Notes under the pieces: model-generated | What the model saw: the letters and a program-made list of their open reading frames with translations, nothing else | Told to the model about the DNA's origin: nothing | Database searches by the model: none | Assembly: GCF_003675385.1 (NCBI RefSeq) | Contig: NZ_RCWZ01000001.1 | Location: 124,001 to 188,000 of the forward strand | Reading direction: 5' to 3' | Origin: Mucilaginibacter kameinonensis | GTDB taxonomy: Bacteria > Bacteroidota > Bacteroidia > Sphingobacteriales > Sphingobacteriaceae | DNA: 64,000 nt | Program-made: the position numbers and the translations under genes | Shown: piece by piece, positions 35,884-43,833 of the stretch | Position numbering within the stretch: position 1 is the first letter of the stretch | Layout of the letters: each line of letters starts with the position of its first letter

Positions 35884-36459
35884 TTATTTGATTATTTGCC
35901 CTTTGAAATATTTACTTAAAAAGAAGGCCAGGTCCTCTTTGTAACCAACGCCCGATGCCTCAAATTTCCATGCGCCACCACGTTTGTACAACCTGCCAAA
36001 CTCGATAGCGGTTTCGATAGAAAAATCTTCGCCCAGTTCGTATTTACAAACCTCGGCACCTGTTTGGTTATCTAATATACGAATGTACGAATCACGCACC
36101 TGACCAAAATTTTGACGACGGGCCTGCGCTTCATGAATAGTTACCACAAACAGGATCTCCTGGATGCGGGTGTCAACTTTAGTCAGGTCTACTATGATCG
36201 ATTCATCGTCACCACCATCGCTGTTACCGCCTGTTGGATCATCGCCAGTGTGGTGAACCGATTGCTCAGGTGAATCGACATTATTATAAAACACAAAAAA
36301 TTCATCCTGCGGTACCAAACGGTTGGCGTCGATCATGATAGCCGACACATCAAGATCGAAATCATAACCTGTACCTTCGTTTGGGTTCCAGCCCAAACCA
36401 ACTGTCATTCTTGAAAGGCCGATATCTATTTTCTGCCCTTTTTGTAAGTTAATAGCCAT
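35884..36459 (-). CDS. TerD family protein (paralogue 1)
   Basis: A 191-aa protein beginning MAINLQKGQKIDIGLSRMTV at the ATG at 36459. An in-frame ATG 96 bp upstream would add 32 residues absent from all paralogues. Core FDLDVSAIMIDANRL, FFVFYNNVDSPEQSVHHTGD and an acidic loop with GGNSDGGDDESIIVDL. It is probably the first TerD gene of its transcript. Confidence 0.92.
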   Translation of the reverse strand: MAINLQKGQKIDIGLSRMTVGLGWNPNEGTGYDFDLDVSAIMIDANRLVPQDEFFVFYNNVDSPEQSVHHTGDDPTGGNSDGGDDESIIVDLTKVDTRIQEILFVVTIHEAQARRQNFGQVRDSYIRILDNQTGAEVCKYELGEDFSIETAIEFGRLYKRGGAWKFEASGVGYKEDLAFFLSKYFKGQIIK

Positions 36460-36781
36460 TTTAGTATGTGTTATTTTTAGGTGAAACCTGTATCGCCTAT
36501 TGGGTTTTGCGCGGCATTGCAGGTATTGGCCGGTGACAAACCGGCAATTAAACATTTAATCTAAGGTAGATGTTTTATCGAGGTGATATTGTAAAATTTG
36601 TCTACACATAAATAAGACAACGGGAGGCTTCGGTTGTTACAGGGAAGAGGGGAGAAATTTATCTATAATAACCGTCATGCTGAACTTGTTTCAGCAACTC
36701 ACATACTGAGCAGCATGCATAGTTTGATCTGCATGTGGGATCCCGAAACAAGTTCGGGACGACGGCGTAATACGTTGGTAA
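36460..36781. other. Gene-free interval within the Ter cluster (322 bp)
   Basis: It holds one type C repeat (36673-36769) and presumably the promoter for TerD paralogue 1 at about 36470-36600. A weak candidate is the AT-rich stretch 36560-36620. No coding frame. Confidence 0.5.
36673..36769. repeat. Type C palindromic repeat (CGTCATGCTGAACTTG family)
   Basis: Left end cGTCATGCTGAACTTGTTTC, right end GAAACAAGTTCGGGACGACG, with an AT/GC-mixed 50-bp middle. The arms are complementary in their inner GAACTTGTTTC / GAAACAAGTTC part. Only one copy in this window. Confidence 0.6.
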
Positions 36782-37249
36782 TTAATGGACTCCAAACTTC
36801 ATCCACACAAAATACCCTACCCAAAGCAGGATATTGGAGTATACACCGGCCAGCACATCATCCATCATTACACCTAAACCACCGCCAAGGTCTTCCATTT
36901 TACGCACGCCAAGCGGCTTAACAATATCAAAAAAGCGGAATAACACCAGTCCGGCTAAAAGGAAGTATAGATTGGCAGGAATAAAGAGCATCGCTATCAG
37001 CATTCCGGCAACTTCGTCAATTACTACGCGAGAGCTGTCTTCGCCCCAATCCGGTTCAACTTTATTACCTACATAAACACCAAGCGCGGTAATAAATATG
37101 GTAATAGCCAGCAAATACCAGGGGTTTTGCAAAGCCGGACTTTGCCATAACAGCCAGATAAAACCACAGGTAACAATGGCGGCATAAGTACCCCCACCCT
37201 TCAAAAACCCAATGCCAAAAATGGATGCTATTGTTTTATTTAAGAACAT
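36782..37249 (-). CDS. pgpA: Phosphatidylglycerophosphatase A
   Basis: A 155-aa membrane enzyme that removes the phosphate from phosphatidylglycerophosphate to give phosphatidylglycerol. Family signatures are GIGFLKGGGTYAAIV (N-terminus), DEVAGMLIAMLFIP and FRFFDIVKPLGVRKMEDLGG followed by GVMMDDVLAGVYSN. Four hydrophobic helices. The ATG at 37249 (MFLNKTIAS) is preferred over one six codons upstream, because PgpA homologues begin there. It lies between TerC and TerD genes but is a housekeeping enzyme, probably unrelated to them. Confidence 0.92.
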   Translation of the reverse strand: MFLNKTIASIFGIGFLKGGGTYAAIVTCGFIWLLWQSPALQNPWYLLAITIFITALGVYVGNKVEPDWGEDSSRVVIDEVAGMLIAMLFIPANLYFLLAGLVLFRFFDIVKPLGVRKMEDLGGGLGVMMDDVLAGVYSNILLWVGYFVWMKFGVH

Positions 37250-37299
37250 TTGTTTAATAATAATCAATTTAATTACTCTGAAAGAGCGAAGTTCCTACT

Positions 37300-37405
37300 C
37301 CCCTCTTGAGAGGGGGCGCGATAGAAATGAGTGATAGCTGGGGTGTGTTTCTTCTGCGTTGTTTTCGCTTGGTTAAACACACCCCTCCGCCCCTCTCGAG
37401 AGGGG
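37300..37405. repeat. Type A palindromic repeat, copy 4 (reverse orientation)
   Basis: Left arm cccctcttgagaggggg, right arm gcccctctcgagagggg, inner ggggtgtgttt and aaacacacccct. It lies between pgpA and terC. Confidence 0.85.
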
Positions 37406-37457
37406 ACTCGCATATGGCCTACACTTTTACTGCCAACTTAAAACTGCCAACTAAACG

Positions 37458-38279
37458 CTACTGTTTATCCAATACATCCTCGGCAGCCTCGGCAACTTCT
37501 GGCTCAATGGTGTGCCTTTTAGGGAAGTTGAACAGCAGCGAGGTAAGAACAGGGATAATAAATATAGCTACGGTAAACACCGAAGTGAAAATATCAGCGC
37601 TTTCGCCTTCCATTAGTTTTGAAAAGCCGGATTCCGGGAAAAAGTGAACATATAATGATGATGACAGTTTAATCCCCAACACGCCTATCACTACAAAAGC
37701 TACAGTTTCCAGGAAAGTAAATTTCTCCATTAGCTTCACGAAGGCCTGAGCAACAAAACGCATAGCCAGGATCCCGATGAACACGCCTATATAGATCAAC
37801 ATTTTATGATCGGTAAAAGCCACTGCCGCGAATACGTTATCAATAGAAAAGGCAAGGTCCATCAACTCCACTAAAGCAATGGTGGCCCACAAATTACCTA
37901 TCAAACCAACGGTTGAGCGGTAAAGCCAGTTTTTGTTTTTATCAACAGACTCGTCTTCGCCATCACCATCACCGGCAGATAATTTGCCTTTAAAATAGTT
38001 AAAGCATAAATAAATGAGGTAAAGACCGCCAAGTGGTTTCAACCACCAAACAGATACCAGCCAGGCAGCTAAAAACAAACAAACACCACGCAGAATGTAT
38101 GCGCCCATGATGCCATAGCGTAACGCCTTTTTTCGTTGGTGCGGAGGCAGGTCGAGCACCATGGTGGCCAGCACGGCAGCATTATCAACAGAGAGCAAGC
38201 TCTCAATAACAATCAGGTTTAAAATGATCAGGACGCCGGCCTTCAGGTCGGGGCCGAGGATGTAATGTAAAAACTCCAT
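37458..38279 (-). CDS. TerC family integral membrane protein
   Basis: A 273-aa protein with about 7 transmembrane helices. TerC markers are the paired acidic helices IVIESLLSVDNAAVLATMV and ELMDLAFSIDNVFAAVAF. A charged loop GDGDGEDESVDKNKNW lies between. TerC-type proteins take part in metal export (e.g. manganese) and tellurite resistance. It follows the 321-aa unknown by 3 bp, so the two are coupled. Confidence 0.92.
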   Translation of the reverse strand: MEFLHYILGPDLKAGVLIILNLIVIESLLSVDNAAVLATMVLDLPPHQRKKALRYGIMGAYILRGVCLFLAAWLVSVWWLKPLGGLYLIYLCFNYFKGKLSAGDGDGEDESVDKNKNWLYRSTVGLIGNLWATIALVELMDLAFSIDNVFAAVAFTDHKMLIYIGVFIGILAMRFVAQAFVKLMEKFTFLETVAFVVIGVLGIKLSSSLYVHFFPESGFSKLMEGESADIFTSVFTVAIFIIPVLTSLLFNFPKRHTIEPEVAEAAEDVLDKQ

Positions 38280-38282
38280 AAA

Positions 38283-39248
38283 TTATATGATATCGGTATT
38301 AAGCATTGCTTTTAAAATATTGGCCTGCACATCAACATCGCTCAGGCTTTGTAAAAAGTTGATGTCGGCTATTTTTTTATAGTTTTCGGCTAACAGGGAT
38401 TTTATTTCGGGCGGCATGTATGATTTCATGGTTACAACATCACTTTGCAGCTTATCTATTTTATCCTGCAGTTCATGCGCCAGTTTTTCCTTTTTAGACA
38501 GACTACTATTATTCTCTACGCCCGAAAGCTTTGTTACGTCGCAAAATAGGAATAAATTATTGGCAGGCGAAAACAAAAAGTAGCGGTCTTCATCCATAAA
38601 CTTATACACCTCCAGTATCAGGTTTCCGGCTTTCAGTCCACAGTAAAACTCGGTACGGAACTCGCGTTTTAATAATACACCCATCAATTTACGCTGAATA
38701 ATAGCGTTGGTATTATGATAGGTATCGTTATAGTTGTACTGCACCAATTCATTATATAGTTCCGGCGTTATGTTGTAAAAGAAATCGGAACCGTAGCGCA
38801 GACTAAACGCGTTGATATTTTTTGAGAACGGATAATCGGATGAATTATCAGAAAGTACCTGGTAAAGTTTCCGCAGCGAAAGGTTTACCTTCAGCGCCTG
38901 CCTTTGCCGGTCAATCTTAAAATCCTGCTCGGTGAGCATGTTGTCGTCCATCTTATCAATCATCTCTTTGGTAAGCTGGATCTCATCAAGCACAAGGCTC
39001 ACATTGTTTTCATTGTTCTTTTTGATCTTCCGGAGCAGATCTACCAGGCTGGTAGTAAACTGTACATGGAAAAGCTCCAGCTTATTGATATCGATCTCGG
39101 GATTGGTTTCAAAAAGCTTGTGAATAACCTGGGTACGCAGGTAGATCTTGTAAATGAGGTCCTCTTCAAAAAACACCGATAGCAGCTGAAGCTTGCTGAG
39201 CATCCTGTTAGACTCATTTAAAATATTTAACCTGTTCTCATCCATCAA
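38283..39248 (-). CDS. Unknown 321-aa protein, probable first gene of the terC transcript
   Basis: An acidic, helical protein with no signal peptide or membrane helix. Residues 1-130 are helical (LSKLQLLSVFFEEDLIYKIY, LVDLLRKIKKNNENNVSLVL), the middle has an alpha/beta-like part (REFRTEFYCGLKAGNLILEV, RYFLFSPANNLFLFCDV) and a coiled coil lies near 240-285 (KKEKLAHELQDKIDKLQSDV). I recognise no family. The tight link to terC makes a role in the Ter response likely, but this is inference. Confidence 0.7.
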   Translation of the reverse strand: MMDENRLNILNESNRMLSKLQLLSVFFEEDLIYKIYLRTQVIHKLFETNPEIDINKLELFHVQFTTSLVDLLRKIKKNNENNVSLVLDEIQLTKEMIDKMDDNMLTEQDFKIDRQRQALKVNLSLRKLYQVLSDNSSDYPFSKNINAFSLRYGSDFFYNITPELYNELVQYNYNDTYHNTNAIIQRKLMGVLLKREFRTEFYCGLKAGNLILEVYKFMDEDRYFLFSPANNLFLFCDVTKLSGVENNSSLSKKEKLAHELQDKIDKLQSDVVTMKSYMPPEIKSLLAENYKKIADINFLQSLSDVDVQANILKAMLNTDII

Positions 39249-39715
39249 CGTGCAATATCCCTTTTATAAATGTAAAAATACAAAAATTATGAGATGGAAA
39301 GTTTGGGCTTATGTTACGAATAAAGGAGTGCATTTAGAATACGTATCATCAATGAAACTATAATTTGCGTTAGGGATAGAAGCGGATACCGTCCGTCAGC
39401 TAACGGATAAGGCCTGCGCAGTATGAGCGGATAGCCCGGCCGCAGGCAACGCCCACATAAGGAGGTTAACGAGTTGGAAGATATAATTAAAAATATGTCA
39501 TTGCGAGCGAAGCGTGGCAATCGCATGCTATACAGGGCGGTCATGCTTCCGTGCGATTGCTTCGTCGTTCCTCCTCGCAATGACATTTCTTTTATCTTCC
39601 GAACATCTATCCTAACAACCCAACAATAGCACCCCCTCCTATTCCCATCAAAATAAATTATATTTACATATAGGTGTAACCCAATCTGCAAACGCGTAGT
39701 CACAGCGGTTATATA
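39249..39715. other. Gene-free divergent interval of 467 bp
   Basis: It separates the divergent Ter cluster and sigma factor genes and should hold both promoters. Visible are a TCCGTCAGCTAACGGA palindrome (~39390), a type B repeat (39496-39585) and, 40 bp before the sigma ATG, TGTAACCC with CGTA 13 bp later, a weak ECF-style promoter. Confidence 0.55.
39496..39585. repeat. Type B palindromic repeat, copy 5 (subtype B2)
   Basis: tGTCATTGCGAGCGAAGCGT and the right end ...CTCCTCGCAATGACa, with the centre cgcatgctatacagggcggtcatgcttccgtgcg. Confidence 0.9.
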
Positions 39716-40297
39716 ATGCAAAGCAAGCTTTCAGATATCGAACTTATTGAGCAAACCCTGGCGGGTAACCAATTTGCCTATGCAGATTTGGTTAAGCGGC
39801 ACCAGCGTTTTGTTTTTACGCTGGCTATGCGCTTTGCCAAAGGCCGGGAGGATGCTGAAGAGATTGCGCAGGATTGTTTTGTGAAAGCCTACCGCTCGCT
39901 GGCATCGTTCCAGGGGCAGTCGAAATTTACAACGTGGTTGTATAGTATAGTTTATACTACAGCCATGACATTTTTAAGAAAAAAACGGGTTGATACCGAT
40001 TCGATTGATGATGAGGGGACATTTGTACAGGTTGAAAGTCACGAATCGGCATACGATACCAATAATGTAGAAAATAAATCACGGTCATACTACCTGAACC
40101 AGGCTATTGAGCAATTACTACCCGATGATGCCACCATTATTACCCTGTTTTACAAGGGCGAGCAATCATTAGAGGAGATTGCCCAAACAATGGGTATTGA
40201 AACAAATACCGTTAAGGTTAAACTATTTAGAGCACGCCAGCGTTTGAAAGAAAAGCTGGAGCGCAATTTAAAACACGAGGTGAAAGAACTGATATGA
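39716..40297 (+). CDS. ECF-type RNA polymerase sigma factor
   Basis: A 193-aa protein. Region 2 (residues ~20-90) has FTLAMRFAKGREDAEEIAQDCF and FTTWLYSIVYTTAMTFLRKK; region 4 (~130-180) has PDDATIITLFYKGEQSLEEI followed by the helix-turn-helix MGIETNTVKVKLFRARQRLK. It overlaps the next gene by 4 bp (ATGA), which is its likely anti-sigma factor. It should redirect RNA polymerase in response to an envelope signal. Confidence 0.93.
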   Translation: MQSKLSDIELIEQTLAGNQFAYADLVKRHQRFVFTLAMRFAKGREDAEEIAQDCFVKAYRSLASFQGQSKFTTWLYSIVYTTAMTFLRKKRVDTDSIDDEGTFVQVESHESAYDTNNVENKSRSYYLNQAIEQLLPDDATIITLFYKGEQSLEEIAQTMGIETNTVKVKLFRARQRLKEKLERNLKHEVKELI

Positions 40298-40797
40298 ACA
40301 CCATCGAAGAAAAACTTTGGAACTATATTGATGGTAACTGTACTCCAGCAGAGCAGGAAGCCATTGCCCGGCTTATTGAAGAAGATGCTTTGTACAAACA
40401 AAAGTACACAGAACTGCTTGAGCTAAACCAGGAATTTGCCGACATGGATCTTGACGAACCGTCGATGGCATTCAGTTATAATGTAATGGAGGCCATCAGG
40501 GCCGAGCAGTTAGCGCCATTAAAATCAACTATTAATAAAAAAATAATATTAGGAATAGCTGCATTTTTCGTATTGAGCATCCTGATTTTACTTGGTATAA
40601 CCCTCTCGAGCATCAAAATTTCGGGCAATTTATTCAGTGATTTAGATCTTAAACTACCTTCAAACGTTAAATTACCTTCGGCAAGCAGTATCTTCAACAG
40701 TACTTTAATGAAAAGTTTTTTCGTGTTTGATGTAATTTTGGCGCTATTTTTAACTGACAGTTACCTGCGTAGAAAAAAAGCTGCAAAAGAGGCATAA
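40294..40797 (+). CDS. Membrane anti-sigma factor-like protein
   Basis: A 167-aa protein. The N-terminal ~65 residues form a soluble helical part of the zinc-less anti-sigma type (EEKLWNYIDGNCTPAEQEAI, LYKQKYTELLELNQEFADMD). A transmembrane helix follows (IILGIAAFFVLSILILLGIT), then ~50 residues and a second hydrophobic helix (FFVFDVILALFLTDSYL) with a KKAAKEA tail. By position it holds the sigma factor at the membrane. Confidence 0.75.
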   Translation: MNTIEEKLWNYIDGNCTPAEQEAIARLIEEDALYKQKYTELLELNQEFADMDLDEPSMAFSYNVMEAIRAEQLAPLKSTINKKIILGIAAFFVLSILILLGITLSSIKISGNLFSDLDLKLPSNVKLPSASSIFNSTLMKSFFVFDVILALFLTDSYLRRKKAAKEA

Positions 40798-40832
40798 AGT
40801 GTTCACTTTTCTGTAATGCCAAATATCGCAAG

Positions 40833-40849
40833 AGTGTCTTTTTGACACT
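40833..40849. terminator. Possible terminator after the anti-sigma gene
   Basis: AGTGTC-TTTTT-GACACT, a perfect 6-bp stem 35 bp past the stop. It is short and may instead be a protein site. Confidence 0.35.
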
Positions 40850-40893
40850 TAGTTATACACTTTTTGTAAAGTAAACTCTCCTTTAACCTATTG

Positions 40894-40919
40894 TTAATGT
40901 ATCCTTGTTGATACATTAA
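40894..40919 (+). promoter_or_regulatory. Upstream dyad near the sigma-54-like promoter
   Basis: Perfect 10-6-10 inverted repeat TTAATGTATC-cttgtt-GATACATTAA, 25 bp upstream of the -24 element at 40945. It is a candidate binding site for an enhancer-binding protein. It is not a terminator by itself because no T run follows. Confidence 0.5.
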
Positions 40920-40944
40920 TAAAAATTTTAAAAAGTTTTTGGTT

Positions 40945-40961
40945 TTGGCACAGTGATTGTA
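40945..40961 (+). promoter_or_regulatory. Sigma-54-like promoter
   Basis: TTGGCACAGTGATTGTA matches the -24/-12 consensus YTGGCACGRNNNTTGCW with two mismatches and exact spacing. Predicted transcription start is ~40971. Confidence 0.55.
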
Positions 40962-40970
40962 ATACAGACA

Positions 40971-41056
40971 ACGAACTGGTAAACTTACCGGTTTAATTGT
41001 GATAAGGTTTAGGTTGAAAGTCTCCCGACGCAAGGTTGGGAGGCTTTTATTTTTTA
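40971..41056 (+). ncRNA. Candidate small RNA, ~86 nt
   Basis: Two stems are visible between the promoter and the AraC gene: AACTGGTAA/TTACCGGTT (40974-40993, one G-U pair) and AGTCTCCC/GGGAGGCT (41019-41045) followed by TTTTATTTTTT, a strong intrinsic terminator. No ORF of useful size lies inside, and the terminator stops before the next gene's own promoter (41099-41128). The combination of promoter, hairpin and terminator suggests a discrete short transcript. The family is not recognised. Confidence 0.55.
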
Positions 41057-41098
41057 TACACCATTCTGTCATACTTACCTTATCCCCCATCCTACTAC

Positions 41099-41128
41099 TT
41101 GACACCCGGTTTGATTTTTGTAACTTTG
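41099..41128 (+). promoter_or_regulatory. Promoter of the AraC-family regulator gene
   Basis: TTGACA at 41099, then 19 bp after its TTG the consensus -7 box TAACTTTG (41121-41128), 5 bp before the ATG. Confidence 0.6.
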
Positions 41129-41133
41129 TTTTT

Positions 41134-42036
41134 ATGTCGAAAGCAGAAACACTTGAAGATTTTTATCAAAGAAAGGTAAACTGGCTACCCAATAACCTGC
41201 AGCAAAGCATTGGTCACTTTAACGTGTTCAGAATTGAGGATTGCATTGGCCCCAACGCTAAGCAGGTAACTTACAGCCGCCGTACCTTTTATAAGATCAG
41301 CCTGATGCGTGGCGATAATATCATTCACTATGCCGATAAAAGCATTACGCTTTCAGGCTCTACGCTGATGTTCTTTAGTCCGATGGTGCCATATACCTTT
41401 GAGCACATGTCTGACGACCGCACCGGTTTCTTCTGCATATTTACCGAAGAGTTTTTTCTGGAGAAATTCAGGACAGGCTTGAGCGAGTTCCCGATGTTTG
41501 GCATTAATGCTAAACCCGTTTATGCTTTAAATGAAGAGCAGGATGCCTATGTGACAGGTCTTTTCCAAAAGATGCTTACCGAGATCAATACCGAATATGC
41601 TTTTAAATATGATTTGATCCGTAACTATGTTACCGAACTGGCTTACTACGCTTTAAAAACCGAACCATCTGAAAACGTGTACAAGCATGTTGATGCCAAA
41701 TCACGCATCACATCGGTATTTACCGAGTTATTAGAGCGGCAGTTCCCTATCGAAACTCCGTCGCAGCGGTTTGCGCTTCGTTCGGCCAATGACTTTGCGC
41801 AACGACTGTCGGTACACGTAAACCACCTGAACAGGGCAATCCGTGAAACTACAGGCAAAACCACTACCGACCATATTGCCGACAGGCTATTGAGCGAAGC
41901 TAAATCATTATTAAGGCATACCGACTGGAACATTTCAGAAATTGGTTACTGCCTGGGCTTTGAAGAACCTACCCATTTCAATAACTTTTTCAAGAAACAA
42001 ACCCAGCAAACGCCAAGCTCGTTCCGAAATGTTTGA
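41134..42036 (+). CDS. AraC family transcriptional regulator
   Basis: A 300-aa protein. The ATG at 41134 (MSKAETLEDFYQRK) follows a consensus promoter; the longer in-frame ATG lies in the small RNA region and is rejected. The N-terminal cupin-like domain (SITLSGSTLMFFSPMVPYTF) precedes the double helix-turn-helix at ~210-300 (LSVHVNHLNRAIRETTGKTT, DWNISEIGYCLGFEEPTHFN and FFKKQTQQTPSSFR). It probably activates the dehydrogenase cluster that begins 91 bp downstream. Confidence 0.9.
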   Translation: MSKAETLEDFYQRKVNWLPNNLQQSIGHFNVFRIEDCIGPNAKQVTYSRRTFYKISLMRGDNIIHYADKSITLSGSTLMFFSPMVPYTFEHMSDDRTGFFCIFTEEFFLEKFRTGLSEFPMFGINAKPVYALNEEQDAYVTGLFQKMLTEINTEYAFKYDLIRNYVTELAYYALKTEPSENVYKHVDAKSRITSVFTELLERQFPIETPSQRFALRSANDFAQRLSVHVNHLNRAIRETTGKTTTDHIADRLLSEAKSLLRHTDWNISEIGYCLGFEEPTHFNNFFKKQTQQTPSSFRNV

Positions 42037-42088
42037 ATTTCGTAACCTTTGGTTTGATTAATGTAATGTCCTCCCTTTGTTGTCGCTG

Positions 42089-42096
42089 TAACTTTG
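42089..42096 (+). promoter_or_regulatory. Promoter -7 box before the SDR cluster
   Basis: TAACTTTG 31 bp upstream of the ATG at 42128, a perfect TAnnTTTG. No good -33 element is seen at normal spacing, which fits activator dependence. Confidence 0.5.
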
Positions 42097-42127
42097 TTCT
42101 ATCTTAATAACAAAGCAAACAACTTTT

Positions 42128-42961
42128 ATGGACAACAACAAAGTATGGTTTATTACCGGGGCTTCGAAAGGCTTTGGCCTAAGCCTGGTAAAACAACTAC
42201 TGGAAGCAGGACAGCTTGTTGCCGCTACTTCCAGAAATTTACAGGAATTAACCATAGCGGTTAATACAACAAGCAATAATTTTTTACCCCTACAGGTTGA
42301 TCTGGCAAATGAAAGCAGCGTGTCGCTGGCTTTGCAGCACACCAATGAAACCTTCGGCCGTATTGATGTAGTGATCAACAATGCAGGTTATGGTATAGGC
42401 GGCGCAATTGAAGAGCTTAGCGATGCCGAAACCCGTATGGCATTTGACGTAAACGTATTTGGCACCCTGAACGTGATCCGCTCGGTAATGCCTTACCTGC
42501 GCAAACAACGCTCGGGCCATATCATCAACATTTCATCCATCGCGGGTATTACCGGCAACGCCGGCTGGGCAATTTATGCCGGATCGAAATATGCCGTAAT
42601 CGGCATTTCGGAAGTACTTGCCGCCGATGTTAAAGAACTGGGCATTAAAGTTACCGTGGTGGCACCAGGCGCCTTCCGCACCAGTTTCCTTACAGCCGGC
42701 TCACTTTCAATCACCGATAATAAAATTGATGATTACAAAGAGGTACGTGCCATCCACAACAAATACCTCAAAATGGATGGCAACCAGGCGGGCGATCCGG
42801 AAAAAGCGGCAACCGCTATTATCAATGTAGCTTACGAAGAAAACCCGCCATTATACCTTTTATTAGGTGGCGATGCATACAATCGCGCTTTAGCTAAGCT
42901 TGATACTTTACACAATGAAATCCGCCAGTGGCAGGATATAACCTGCTCAACCGATTTCTAA
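42128..42961 (+). CDS. Short-chain dehydrogenase/reductase 1
   Basis: A 277-aa classical SDR. Cofactor motif TGASKGFG (residues ~10-17), NNAG at VVINNAGYGIGG, catalytic Ser in NISSIAG and the YxxxK motif in WAIYAGSKYAVIG. It oxidises or reduces an alcohol/carbonyl with NAD(P). It is closely related to the third copy at 43834. Substrate is not indicated. It belongs to a cluster under the AraC regulator. Confidence 0.93.
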   Translation: MDNNKVWFITGASKGFGLSLVKQLLEAGQLVAATSRNLQELTIAVNTTSNNFLPLQVDLANESSVSLALQHTNETFGRIDVVINNAGYGIGGAIEELSDAETRMAFDVNVFGTLNVIRSVMPYLRKQRSGHIINISSIAGITGNAGWAIYAGSKYAVIGISEVLAADVKELGIKVTVVAPGAFRTSFLTAGSLSITDNKIDDYKEVRAIHNKYLKMDGNQAGDPEKAATAIINVAYEENPPLYLLLGGDAYNRALAKLDTLHNEIRQWQDITCSTDF

Positions 42962-43005
42962 ATTTTATTCCGTTACCCTATATCTACCTATATAAAAACA
43001 ATAAA

Positions 43006-43737
43006 ATGCAAAGTATTAAAGATAAAGTGATTGTGATAACCGGTGCCAGCAGTGGCATCGGTGCATCTGCCGCCCGTAAACTGACACAGCTCGGAGCAAA
43101 AGTGGTTCTGGCTGCCCGTCGCGAAGATCAGCTGAAAACCCTGGTTACTGAAATTGGCGAAAATGCCATGTATGTAGTTACGGATGTTGCCAAACGTACC
43201 GACCTCGACAATCTTATTCAACAAGCCATAGCCAAATTTGGCCATGTTGATGTGATGTGGAATAATGCCGGTATCATGCCCATTTCCTTTTTTGAAGAAG
43301 GCCATGTGGATGAGTGGGATAAAATGATAGACATCAACATTAAAGGTGTATTATATGGCATCAATGCCGTGCTACCACATATGCTTCAACGGGGCGAAGG
43401 GCACATCCTTTCTACCTCATCTGTAGGTGGCTTGAAAACCTCGCCGGGTATTGGTGTTTACAGCGGTACTAAATTCGCGGTTAAGGCCATTATGGAAACC
43501 CTGCGCGAGGAAGTTGCCCAAAGCATAAAAGTAACTACTATATATCCGGGCGCTACAAAATCCGAGTTGGGGCATGACATTACCAGTCCTAAAATCAAGG
43601 GCTTGTATGGTAACCTGACCAATATGCCCAAGCTTGATGAAGAAGCCATAGCCAACGCGGTTATCTACGCTATTAGCCAGCCAGATAACATTACCGTAAA
43701 CGAGGTGGTGGTACGCCCGCTTGGCCAAACACGATAA
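43006..43737 (+). CDS. Short-chain dehydrogenase/reductase 2
   Basis: A 243-aa SDR beginning MQSIKDKVIVITGASSGIGA at the ATG at 43006; the longer frame would start inside the previous gene. Motifs are TGASSGIG, NNAGIMP, STSSVGGL and YSGTKFAV. It resembles the YdfG/serine-type and CsgA-type oxidoreductases common in soil bacteria rather than its two neighbours. Confidence 0.92.
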   Translation: MQSIKDKVIVITGASSGIGASAARKLTQLGAKVVLAARREDQLKTLVTEIGENAMYVVTDVAKRTDLDNLIQQAIAKFGHVDVMWNNAGIMPISFFEEGHVDEWDKMIDINIKGVLYGINAVLPHMLQRGEGHILSTSSVGGLKTSPGIGVYSGTKFAVKAIMETLREEVAQSIKVTTIYPGATKSELGHDITSPKIKGLYGNLTNMPKLDEEAIANAVIYAISQPDNITVNEVVVRPLGQTR

Positions 43738-43833
43738 CGTTAATCCGGCGATCTTTTCCATCAAAATAAGCGAAAATCAAAAATCGCCGATAAAACAGTA
43801 ACAAATCAATAAAATTAAAATCTATCTAAAACT

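Noticed and set aside
36782..37249. pgpA as a functional part of the Ter system
   Set aside because: It is a housekeeping lipid enzyme, separated from Ter genes by repeats on both sides; position alone is not enough.
42053..42096. Complete -33/-7 promoter before SDR 1
   Set aside because: The -7 box is perfect but the nearest TTTG is about 33 bp away, too far for the normal spacing.
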